Assembly: GCF_905475395.1 (NCBI RefSeq)
Contig: NC_058338.1
Coordinates: 36,834,935-36,898,934 of the forward strand
Direction of reading: 5' to 3'
DNA from: Chrysoperla carnea
Taxonomy: Eukaryota; Arthropoda; Insecta; Neuroptera; Chrysopidae
DNA length: 64,000 nt
Below are positions 1 through 62,000 of this stretch, in pieces; the stretch's first letter is position 1, and each line of letters begins with the position of its first letter. The position numbers were made by a program, and so were the translations under genes. Under the pieces are notes generated by a model that worked only from the letters and a program-made list of their open reading frames with translations, did not search any database and was not told where the DNA came from.

Positions 1-102
1 GGACGGCCACTGGCTTATTTGCCTCTTACTTAATCTCACACAGAATACCCAAACTTATAGGTATGATTATTTGTTCATATTTTTCACGATTTTGCTTTTT
101 AG

Positions 103-50859
<50,757 letters not shown>

Positions 50860-51194
50860 AAGAAAAGAAAAAAGCAGGAACTTCACACAAATATTTCAAC
50901 AAATTCCAATTATTTCTTATAAAAAAAGTTCAAAAACTTCAGAATGATGTAAAATGAAATATAAAATTTAAAAATTTTTAAAGTAAAAGTAAGAGTAAAA
51001 AATGTAAAAAATTTATTTTTCTGTAGTTTGTAACAATAAAAAAATTAAATAATCAGAATATTTAAGAAAAAAATTCTAAAGATTTTAAAATGAGGGGTAT
51101 AGGTAAGTATCTCATGGAGTTTGATAAAGGAATAAGGTAAGAGATATCGCCATATGACAGTGAGATATCGCCTATGTATTACAATTTTAAGACG

Positions 51195-51487
51195 CTATAT
51201 CATCTATCTATCTACACATATAAAATACTTTGTCCTGAATGACTGACTTACGTATCAACGCACAGTCTAAACTGCTGATCGTAGAGACCTGAAATTCGGA
51301 AGATGTGTTCTTTGTATAGCGTAGTCATCCGATAAGAAAGGATTTCCGAAATTCTACCCCTAAGGGGGGTGGGAAGAAAGTTTGTATGGAGCAACGTGAT
51401 TTCTTGCGGTCCAATCTACTTCAAATTTTGCATAAACATTTTTTAACAGAATAAACAGCGAAGCGGGTGGGTATCATGCTAGTATTT
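51195..51487 (+). mobile_element. Widespread insect non-autonomous repeat (3' tail type)
   Basis: The order TATCTATCTACACATATAAA, TGACTGACTTACGTATCAAC, GATAAGAAAGGATTTCCGAA, CCCCTAAGGGGGGTGGGAAG and the end GCGAAGCGGGTGGGTATCAT plus GCTAGTA is a pattern I recognise from many insect genomes as a short dispersed retroposon tail. It has no coding capacity. It lies between the dynein and EcKinase 3' ends. Confidence 0.6.
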
Positions 51488-51898
51488 TATATAATTAATA
51501 TAATTTTTATACAAATAATATAGACCGTGGGACAGTATCATTTTGTCTTCATCGTTTCTGAACCAAATTGGAAAATCAAGGAAAATAAAAGGGTATTGTT
51601 TAACGAAGTACGGGCACGTAACGGTTTGTAGTATTTAATGTAATATACAACTATACATTTTTTTTTCATCATACTGAAATGATAGCTAAAATTTTATCAA
51701 TATGATAATTCTGTTTGTTTGAAGATATCTTATAATGCATCAAGTTTTATTTATTCATACAAAAAATTAATTAATTTCACATTAGTTTGTACATTAAAAA
51801 AATTAACTCTCCTAATCACAGAAGAAAATACTGATCCGATAATAAAGTTTTCTCACAGCATAAATGAAGTAACATTTTCAATAAATTCTTGGAATAAT

Positions 51899-53137
51899 TC
51901 ATACTATTTTAACAATTTCATCAATTAATAGTTGAAATTCTTTAAATAGTTCTTTTTTATAATTTTCATCAATATCAAATTCACGTTTTATATATTTCGC
52001 ACGATCTCCAAACATAAGATCCTCACTATTTTCTTTTATACACTCGGCCAATCTTTTCTTATCCATTACCATAAATGGCTTATACATACAATTAAACAAT
52101 AGAACAGGAACAGTTGAATCATTAATCGCTGTTTTAAAAACATTCTTCGGATAGATCACACTCGTATCCAATCCAACTTTAGTTAATTCAACAGTTAATT
52201 GTTTAAAATAATATTCTAATAATTCACTTAAAGAATCTTTACGAAGCTCTGTTGGAGCATTTAAATGTAATAGCATAAGTACATCGGTTAAAAGTGGTAA
52301 AAATCTTAAGACTTGAAAATCAATAAAGCAGCACTGCTTTGGAAAATCATTTTCATATGAAAACATAATATTATTTAAGTGCAAATCACCATGTGATAAA
52401 ACATTGTAAAGATTCTCACGGGGTTTTAAATATTCATAAAGATTCTTAAATTCTTCATTTGCTTTGTTCTTGATGTTTAAATTACAAGTTGACATTTCGT
52501 CTAATACAAAATTCATACAATTTTTTGAAGCTTCATACCAATTTTTACCACTTTCTGTATCCAATTGCATTAGAACTTCTTTAAAGAAAAATGGGTATTC
52601 TTTCAAAATTGAAAAGTTTGGATTCGATTTCTTTTTATCATCAACATACTTAAAATAAAAAGCATGCAGATTTGCTAAAGCTTGTAAACCCACAAAACAA
52701 TGATTTAAATCAAATGATTTTTCTGGTACTTTAAAGCCACGTTCACTTAAATCTTCTAAGATTAATAATCGATTTTCAAAACAATCATAAAATTTTGGAG
52801 CCCATTCGACTTTATATTTGGTAACTAATTTTAAAAATTGAGTTTCACGCAAATAAATATCATTATCAGGAGTATTAAATTTTGTAGAGCCTAAATCACT
52901 TTCTTTTGGATCTAATTTCAATTTTAAAAAGAACTTCACTATACTGCTACTGTTTAATTCACCATTTGTTTGTATTTTAAAATGTATGAAATAATGTGTG
53001 CCCGAATATCCTTGTGGTGTGTCCGATAATGGTTTAATTGTTGTATCTATTATTTTAAATTCGTTTGTTTTTAATTTTTTTGTTATTAAATTTACACAAA
53101 ATTCGTTTGTTAGAAATTTTTTAACTTCTTCACACAT
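51899..53137 (-). CDS. EcKinase/CHK-like small-molecule kinase
   Basis: This is a single open frame of 412 residues starting at ATG 53137. It belongs to the EcKinase (ecdysteroid 22-kinase, CHK kinase-like) family, choline-kinase-fold enzymes that phosphorylate ecdysteroids or other small molecules in insects. The catalytic loop is SHGDLHLNNIMF (residues 248-259; His249, Asp251, Asn256), followed by FIDFQ (residues 271-275; the Asp-Phe-Gln metal-binding block) and LLTDVLMLL. The N-lobe has LILEDLSERGF (residues 125-135). Length and motifs are complete, so it should be an active kinase; the substrate cannot be read from sequence. It lies tail-to-tail with the dynein gene, 1.0 kb from its stop codon, and is not clearly linked to either neighbour. 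Confidence 0.93.
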   Translation of the reverse strand: MCEEVKKFLTNEFCVNLITKKLKTNEFKIIDTTIKPLSDTPQGYSGTHYFIHFKIQTNGELNSSSIVKFFLKLKLDPKESDLGSTKFNTPDNDIYLRETQFLKLVTKYKVEWAPKFYDCFENRLLILEDLSERGFKVPEKSFDLNHCFVGLQALANLHAFYFKYVDDKKKSNPNFSILKEYPFFFKEVLMQLDTESGKNWYEASKNCMNFVLDEMSTCNLNIKNKANEEFKNLYEYLKPRENLYNVLSHGDLHLNNIMFSYENDFPKQCCFIDFQVLRFLPLLTDVLMLLHLNAPTELRKDSLSELLEYYFKQLTVELTKVGLDTSVIYPKNVFKTAINDSTVPVLLFNCMYKPFMVMDKKRLAECIKENSEDLMFGDRAKYIKREFDIDENYKKELFKEFQLLIDEIVKIV

Positions 53138-53464
53138 TTTTTCAATTTTATTCTAGAACTCAGTATGAATGAATTAAATTAAATTATAATCAACACAACA
53201 CTTCAATATTTATGATTTAAAATAACACTTTCATAATGTTTTTATTTTTCGAAATTGCCACTCGAAATTCGTAATGATAAGAAACTACTCAATATATTGC
53301 AAAAGTTTACATAATATTGAAATTTTAATTTAGACAATAACTAAAAGTGTTCTAGTGTCGTCAATGTAGACAAATATGTAAATACAAAATATAAAACCTC
53401 AAGGACATCACTATCTGATACAGAAATGAATCTGATGCTGTTTCGTAGATACATTTTTATGTAT

Positions 53465-53788
53465 ACTAGCGACCCGCCTCGGCTTCGCACGGGTGCAATG
53501 CTGATACTAAATATACTACAGAAAAACTGTGAACGTTGTATATAAAAACATAGTATAGTATGCGGAAAAAATTTAATTATTTACGACATCACATTAGAAA
53601 CCTCAAAAATAGCAGTACTTCTCCACTATTTAATGGATGTTATTATACATATAAACCTTCCTCTTGAATCACTCTATCTATTAAAAAAAACCGCATCAAA
53701 ATCCGTTGCGTAGTTTCAAAGATTTAAGCATACAAAGGGACATAGGGACAGAGAAAGCGACTTTGTTTTATACTATGTAGTGATATGA
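53465..53788 (+). mobile_element. RTE-like non-autonomous retroposon tail
   Basis: It runs from CTAGCGACCCGCCTCGGCTT plus CGCACGGG, through ATCCGTTGCGTAGTTTCAAA and GGGACATAGGGACAGAGAAA plus GCGACTTTG, to TTTTATACTATGTAGTGAT. This is a 3' tail pattern that I recognise as widely dispersed in insect genomes and usually linked with RTE-type elements. It has no open frame. Confidence 0.65.
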
Positions 53789-53844
53789 ACAATATCATGG
53801 TATTCTAAGTTTATTATACCTACTATGTACATATATATGAAATA

Positions 53845-54150
53845 TGTCAAGGTAAACTAAGTTTAGACCAAGTTTGTAATAGTCGCAGAAACGAAGCAAT
53901 GAGGTAAGAGCGTCAGCTCTATCGAATCTAATGCCGAAAACCGCATTTAAATTCGACTTACTGTTTAAATTTTTCGAACTTTGATCGTTTTTAGTGTTTT
54001 GTTTCTGCGACTTAATAACGCTTAAAAATATTGATGCTACGAACATAATTTCGGTATAGGTGTTCATAAAAATACCTAATTAATCCATTTTCCGGTTGTC
54101 TGTCCGCCCGTCCGAGATATCAAGCTGAAATTTTTATATGGCGTACTCAT
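53845..54150 (+). repeat. Dispersed repeat B, another copy with an insertion
   Basis: AAACTAAGTTTAGACCAAGT plus TTGTAATAG is separated by about 110 bp from CGCTTAAAAATATTGATGCT. The order then continues with AGGTGTTCATAAAAATACCT, TTCCGGTTGTCTGTCCGCCC and GAGATATCAAGCTGAAATTT. The extra 110 bp segment, not seen in the other copies, may be a secondary insertion (it includes a GTTTCTGCGAC/GTCGCAGAAAC inverted pair at its ends). Confidence 0.6.
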
Positions 54151-54159
54151 TAAGCCTTT

Positions 54160-55804
54160 TCCTAAATACCAATATTTTAGTCTCATTTTCATTAACCACA
54201 ATTCAGTAAAAAGCATCATAAAAGCGCTACCGACGGATGCTGCGAATATTTTTTAACTTGCACCCTGGCTAGGACAATATACAAGAACCCTGGCTTGAGC
54301 CATAGTCTGACACTCAAGCTTGGACGAAAGCAAGCCATGAATCAAGCCTCAAAGAATAAGCTGAATACGATTTTATAGTACGATGATAATTTTAGACTGG
54401 ACTTATTTTGTTTCCAAAGTTTGGTCCAATCAAACGGGCCGGCGAGGAATGATATTGACGCGCGACAAAAAAAATGCGACACTTTATAATATAAATTAGC
54501 ATATGTAAGTCTCGAATTTTTTTGAACGCGAGCATATACATAAAAAATGTAGATATTAAAAAGACAAATTGAATGCGCTCCTTTGTGAATCTTAAAAAGG
54601 TTATTAATTTCTTTTTTTGAGAAAAACTGAAAAATTAAACTTAAACTTCTGAGTAGACCTAACATCACTTTTGGCTTATTTTTTACATACCTGTACGGAA
54701 TGTGATTCGAAAATCTCGAATTACAGTAAGACTAAAAAATTTGTATTTCAATGATTTTATATTTGTCTAATTTTAAAACACTATAACTGAATTCGGTGTC
54801 CTGTGAAATAAAATTTTTAAATCTTCGAGTATATTAAAAATACATTAGCGTAATAAACGTTGTTAGTATATGAATTAAAATAATTTACCTAGCTCCCGCC
54901 AAGGGGGGTTTTCTCGTAGCCAAGTGAGGTACATGCTCCACCAAGGTTTCTTTCAAGGCCACCAAGGTTTTTTTTTTTTTTATTCTAATTTTGAAGTTCA
55001 AAGTAAAAAAAGAACTCAATAGTTATTTTTTTAAATTTTTAACAAATTATTCGCAGCAGTAAAAACGAATACTGCCAAAATTTCGGTTTAAAATTTGGTA
55101 TCGGATTAAATGTATTCATAATAATATAAATATACTGGTATTTTATACATCCAAGATTTGTCAATATATACAGATGAAATTAAAGAAAAAAGGTTCAAAT
55201 TTCAATAGTTCAAACAAAATTTAAACTTTGAAAAACACCTGAATAATCGCTGCTAGTACCGTAGATGATTAGAGACAATTAGAGATCAAAATAGATTAAA
55301 TATGATGCAACAATTGTCTAATACTACCAAGGCAACAATAAAAAAAACTTCTTATGTAGACCAGGTGAACAGCGCATGTGTTTAGAATTTGGCGGGAAAT
55401 AATTTTTATAACCACAATTTACGTCTCAATGTAAAATAGAAATTATTAAAAACAATTAAATTTAATAAAAACTTTTTCCGACATTAATTAAATGATCCAA
55501 AAAACGCATATATTAATTGTAAATTTATCTAGCAGACCAAAATATTTTAGATGACACCGGTCAAATTTTTAAAAATATAAACAAATATAGTCGATATACG
55601 AGAAACCTGTAAAATCGGTAAAAACAATAACTTTAAAAATGACAAGTGGATTTATATGACGTAAAATCATCCGATCACATGCTGTTATTTGATTCGCTGA
55701 CAGTGTATATGCTGATTTTCAGTCTAATATTCAAGTAAAATACGATAGATGTAATGAAGTAAATATATTTAAATTTTATTAAAAATTACGAAATATATAT
55801 TAAA
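54160..55804. other. Region upstream of SREBP
   Basis: AT-rich, no gene recognised. The SREBP promoter must lie in the right part; I see no convincing TATA box or sterol-response element by eye. Short direct repeats (ACCAAGGTTT at about 54941 and 54960) are present. Confidence 0.45.
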
Positions 55805-58800
55805 ATGAGTGAGTTTGATAATCAGAATCAGTTTTTAAATACTGATGGCTTTAATTTAAATGATTTGAATGGGTTTGATGGTACGTATTGTTTTTTTATT
55901 TTTAATTATTATGTTGTTTGATAATAAGTTTATAAGAATGCGATTCATTGTAATTTATAAAATTAAACACAATAATTCCTAATCAGCATTTTTAAGACAA
56001 ACTATTCTGTCATTTAAAATAATTTCAAGAAATTAACTATAGAGTCAATTAACGATACATTGATCGTAAGATTAAATTCCGACGTAAGTATTTTTTGTCA
56101 GTACTTGATATCTCTTTATAAACAGTTATTGCGTTTACAGCAAATTAACAGGGACTAAGTCATTCACGGAATTTTTTAACTTAAATGACATAATATTTTG
56201 TATCCTATGCAATAATTGATCTCACGATATATTACGCATTTGCTCACTATTATTTTAAATTAACAGGTAGGTAATCTAGGTAATCTTCTGAGAACTGTCT
56301 CAATTGTAGCCCCTAGACTTAACAGGTAGTGAATCGCGCTTCAATTTATTTCAATCAGTCTATAAATGTAAATAGATATACTAAAACTATTCCGGGAAAA
56401 ATATTGCGCGTAGAGTTTTGAAGTATGCTTTTTATTGTTTGAACAAGCGATTGTCGGAAATATTCATTATGCAGATCAGAAAATATCACTATTATTACAC
56501 AGTTTACTGTCCCAATTCCAGTTTCCTAGTCTTATTCTTGCCATTATGCGCCTGTTTTCTCTTCCACAGTACTCCAAATACGCCGCTCCCTTCTCGTAGT
56601 GATGCAATTGTCTAAAGTCCTACAGCGTCCGTTTATCCTCCATGAGAATAATTATATTCTTTCTTCTCTCCTTGACTTATTGATTTTTTTATTGCATTTT
56701 CTCCTTTTTCCTCCATAGTTTCATCATACCCCTGCCTTTTCACTTACACAATACATTTGTAATTCTTTTTCAACACTGTACAATTTGGAATTGCCAAACT
56801 GACTCCCAATATGTTTTTAAATACTTTGTATTTGTGTTTTATCGAGACTATTTGTTATCTCATGCTCCACTTCCCAAATCTTTCTTCCATATGTTAGTAT
56901 TGGCATAATTAATACGACGAACATTCTCTTAATTATTGTATTTGGAATCCATTCATTTACATACATAAATTTCTTGATAATATATATTCCCCTGTTTGCT
57001 TTTATTATGGTTCTTTTTACATGCTCCGTCCATTTTCCATTCCAGCTAAATGTTAAGCCTAAGTAATAAAATTTGTCAATTATGTCTATCGGTTTTCCAT
57101 TGTAGTTGAATTTCTCCCCTCTCTTCATTTTATAATCTTCAGCTTTGTAAACCAAATGGTCGACAAATCAATCCCATTTAACGCATACAATTAAAGAATA
57201 ATGTTCCCAGAGCTTCTAATTTTTTTAAAGACAACCTATTCCCAGGCTTGAAATATTATTACAAATATTTTATATTACTTATCTTTTTCAGAATTATTAT
57301 CAAATTGTGAAAATGAGTTATTGAAAACTGAAAACATTTTCAATAATGATACTCTGCTTTCACAATTAGAAGATTCATTAGAAATGGATACATTAAATTT
57401 TGATATGCTTGATTTGCCGGCACAAAATATTGATACCGGACAGCAAACAACTCCGCAATATTTTACTACAATATCGCCGAACAATTTACAGCAACAATCA
57501 CCTCAGATCATGGTCCCTTCACAACAGCTACACTCTCCCATACAATCATCATTACAGTCTTCACCAGCCACACAAGTTGTACCATTATCACCACAATCAG
57601 CGTCTCAAAATATTCAACAAATACAAAATACTTCAGCACCAATTCAACACACTACTACATCAGCAAATCCAATTTTAATGCGAGCCCATATTCCAGTACA
57701 AAATGCTACTACAAAAGTTATGTACTCAACCGTTCCACCTCAACGAATGGCAACTAATACACAAGTAAGTTTAACAAACATTTAAATCTTCCACGGCCCC
57801 TTAAAGATCAGTATTATGACAATCTGTGGCGATGATGTTCATCAGTGGTGTCTATGGAGATCAAGGTTAATACTTGGTGATGGGAGGGAAATTCGGGAGA
57901 ATTATCGTGATTAACGTTTTATTTACATTGTATTGAGTAGAAAAACTTTTTTAATAAAAGATTATTCAATTATTCCTAGAAAGAAGAGAACACATACAAA
58001 AAAAGGGAGCAAAAGAAAAGGATATCATTGTACTTTAAGCAGGCCATTTTTTTAAAACCTTCATATTTGTTTTCAGATTCAACTACAAATACAGCCGACG
58101 ACAACAACAACCAAACAAAAACGTGGCAGTAACACTACTCACATTAAAACTGAACAACAAATTCCCCAACAAATTGTACTTCAGAGTCTACCACCGGATA
58201 AAATGCAACAAATATTATTACAAGCCAAGTTAATAAAATCTGAATCTCATTTAAATCCTACACATACTGTTATGTACACAACAAAACCGACTAGTTCACC
58301 AGGAGGTACAACTTCGGCGACTTCATGTCAACCTATACATACATTGGTGAACACAACAAACGCCATCTTAACTACGGGGATACCATTAGTTTTGGATACG
58401 GATAATAAAGTTGCTATTAATCGTTTTTCATCAACCTTACAACCACTTACACCCACAAAAGAACCAAAAGTTAAAGAAGTAAAACGAAGTGCACATAATG
58501 AAATTGAACGAAAATATCGTACGAGTATCAATGACAAAATTGTTGAATTGAAGAATATAATTGTTGGGGTTGATGCAAAGGTAAAATATTATTAAACAAC
58601 ACCCTTTTTGTTAAATGATTAATACATACTTGAAACTTCGTGAGTGGCATCTTTTTTGCAACTCTAACAAACTTTCTCCGTTTTCGAAAGTGTTGTATTT
58701 TCAAATGAGCATGATAACGTCATATTTACGCAACCGGTCTGAAAAAACGTATCAGGGAATTTGTAGGACTCTATGACCACATGATAACATTAATAATTAT

Positions 58801-59059
58801 TTAAAAAAAAATATTTTGCCCAACAACATGTTTCCGTGTGGTGTCTGACCTCGGCAAAATCCTGTAGCTTCATCTGCTTAAAATAGCACTTGTTACACGG
58901 AAAAGTCTCGCCTTCGGGTGACATGTTGTTCTCAAGGTGTGCACAGATGATCTTTTAGTATAGGTGCTAGAAACCCATTTGCGGTACCCATCTTTTATAT
59001 TATTTTTAGTATCAAGCGCATTAAAATTTTGAACAAAATCTAAAAAGAATTTTCTTTGG

Positions 59060-59090
<31 letters not shown>

Positions 59091-62000
59091 ATATATATAG
59101 CAGCACTACAGGCCTAGTAGGCCCATGGCTTTTTTTAAATAACAAACTTATTTATTTTACAGTTAAATAAATCCGCCATATTACGTAAAACAATCGATTA
59201 CATAAAATTTTTACAAAATCAAAACACAAAATTAAAACAAGAGAATATGGCATTAAAAATGGCATCCAGAAAACAAACATTAAAAGATTTATTACAACCA
59301 CACTCAACAGATATTGATCAAATTAATTCGTTACGTGAAAGCTTAGCTGATATAACACCACCACAATCAGATGCATCATTGTCACCTCCACATAGTGATA
59401 ATTCATTACCACCATCGCCAGATACATATATGTCGCCTCAAGTAAAAGAAGAGAGTGATGAAGAGAATTCAACAGTATTAAGCCGTGGCATGTTAGATCA
59501 TTCACGCTTGACATTATGTATGTTTATGTTAGCGATCGTTGCATTCAATCCATTTAATATGGCTGTTAAAACAATGAAAGAAGTTGGTGAACATTATTCA
59601 GGAACTGGACGTTCTATTTTAAGTGCAGGTAAATAATTTTTGCTTGATAAATTTTGTTTAAATTTATTATAAGGGTTTTTAAAAGTCCAGTTAATTCTAA
59701 TATCTGTGTGTCAAGATGATTCCGAAAGCTTCTTTATGAATAGTCTTAGCTCCCATAATATGATAAGAATATGAGATAATCGGCAGGCTAATGGATTTTT
59801 GTTAATTGCTGTCTTTTTTAAAAATTTTGAAAATTCTATCCCCGTATTGCATTTTCGAAATTTTTTTCTTCGGTATTAGCTAGAGATTTTTGGATCAAAC
59901 ATGTATATCCGAAAAAATATTTTCGTTTTTCACATATCCACAATGTCAATATTTTTATTTGTTATTTCAGATGAAACTGACACTTGGACGTGGATGTCTT
60001 CATCCATTCTCTTATTTTTATTCAATTTTATGATTTTTGGATTCTGTTTGGTTAAAATATTAGTGTATGGTGATCCAGTAATGCCTTCAAAGTCAAAAGA
60101 ATCGCTTGAATTTTGGAGACATCGACAACAATCAGAATTTAATATTTCAAAGGTATGTAAAAATTTCTATGCTTTTTACAACGACCAACAACCTCTTAGC
60201 CAGCCCAAAATCCCAAACCCAAATGTTTTTGTCAGATTTCAACAAATAAAAAACTAAATGTTGATGTAAAAATCATATTAACGTTAAGATTTTTACACTC
60301 TATATAAAAAAAATATATAAAGGTATTATAAGTTTAATCCAGTTTGTTAATGTTGAACAGGCTACTAAATTATAATTTAAATAAATTAAAGTTTTTAAAT
60401 TATCGTGTTGACAGGCAGATTCACTGACAACCGAAATTGATTAATTAGTTGATTTTTCGAATACCTATTGAACATACCAAATCTTCTTTCTACCATTAAT
60501 ATTTCTAAGAGTTACAACCATAAAACTAAATATATATTTGTTATATGTGAATATTACATTTATGCAAAGTGTAACAAAAAAAGATTGGCTAAAATTTTCG
60601 ACGGACTTTGCTCTGAGATAGATAATAAGTACAAATTTTTAATTTAAGAAAGGATCATATCGAACTTAAAAATTTTTTACAGGGTGATAAAAATGGTGCA
60701 AATAAAGAACTATACAAATGTTTATTATCATTTGGTAACACATTACCAACATCACGATTTGAATTAATCACGTCAATTTGCTGGCAAATAATACGACAAT
60801 GTTTACATCGTTTATTTATCGGACGTTGGCTATCAAAATATACAGGTGGATTCTTTGTTGAACCATCTATACGTACTGAAGCGTTGAATTCATGTAAAGA
60901 ATTAGCATTAGTTTATCATCGTTTAAATCAATTACATTTGTCTAATGCTGATTCGAAAATAGTCAATTTAATGTTATCATTGAATGCTGTGAATATGGCT
61001 GAAGCTAGTATATCTATAATGCCGGCACAGCAAATGGTTGATATATATATAAGTGCAGCATTAACAATTAAATATGCCTGTCCTGGATTCTTCAAAGGAA
61101 TTCATAGGTAAATTATTTCGCTGTTTTACCTTATTTTAATTTTACGGTAGTCAATACAGACATAAAAATGGGTTGATCTTAAGAAAGGTGTAGAAGAGTT
61201 TACACTTTGTAGGCTGACTTCAGTTAGGTATTGAATGAAAACGGCTACTTCTTGACATAAAGATGGGTTCATATCTATAATAGGGTTTTCCACTATTTTT
61301 GAAAAAGTATTTCAAAATGTTGATTTTACTAATAAAAAGCCACCAAAGATTTATTTCGGAAAAATACACACGTTTTCTTGCCAAAAACTTAAATTAAATT
61401 TTAAACCTTTTTTAAACTGTCAAAAACGCGGGCATCCAATTTGATGACGTAATATGGGTATCACTATACGAAATAACACAAATAAGTTTGACAGATATAT
61501 TCATAGACATCTGATTATAAGAAATATAAATACTTATTATCTATGTATGTATTATACCCAGCTGTCTACACTGAACTAACTGATGGTCTATGACTCATAC
61601 CGCTATGACATCACAGCAGGGCTTATCCGCGTTTTAGGTCACATAATATACAGTTTAAAAATTACGATTTTTAATTTTAATATTTTCAAAGAAAAAAGTG
61701 CTTTTATGACTCAGAATGTTTAAGTATATTTTTACATAAATTTTACTAACGATAATACCCTATTGTATTGTATTTATTAATGATTGCAGCGATAATTCTG
61801 TAAAAATTCGACTTAATCTGCCCATTTCTCAATCCGACAATTTAATTTTCTTATATTTGCTCATTCTGAATATCTCATCATTGAATTTCATTCTACACAA
61901 CTTACATATAAAATTGTATATAATGTAGTAAGTATTCGCTAACTTCTCTTGGTCTGTGTAGACCATAAACTTCATTTTTGAAAGCTGTGTCCCTTATCAT

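Noticed and set aside
49..102. Upstream extension of exon 1
   Set aside because: A pyrimidine-rich tract and AG at 101-102 mark an acceptor; the sequence left of it has no matching frame.
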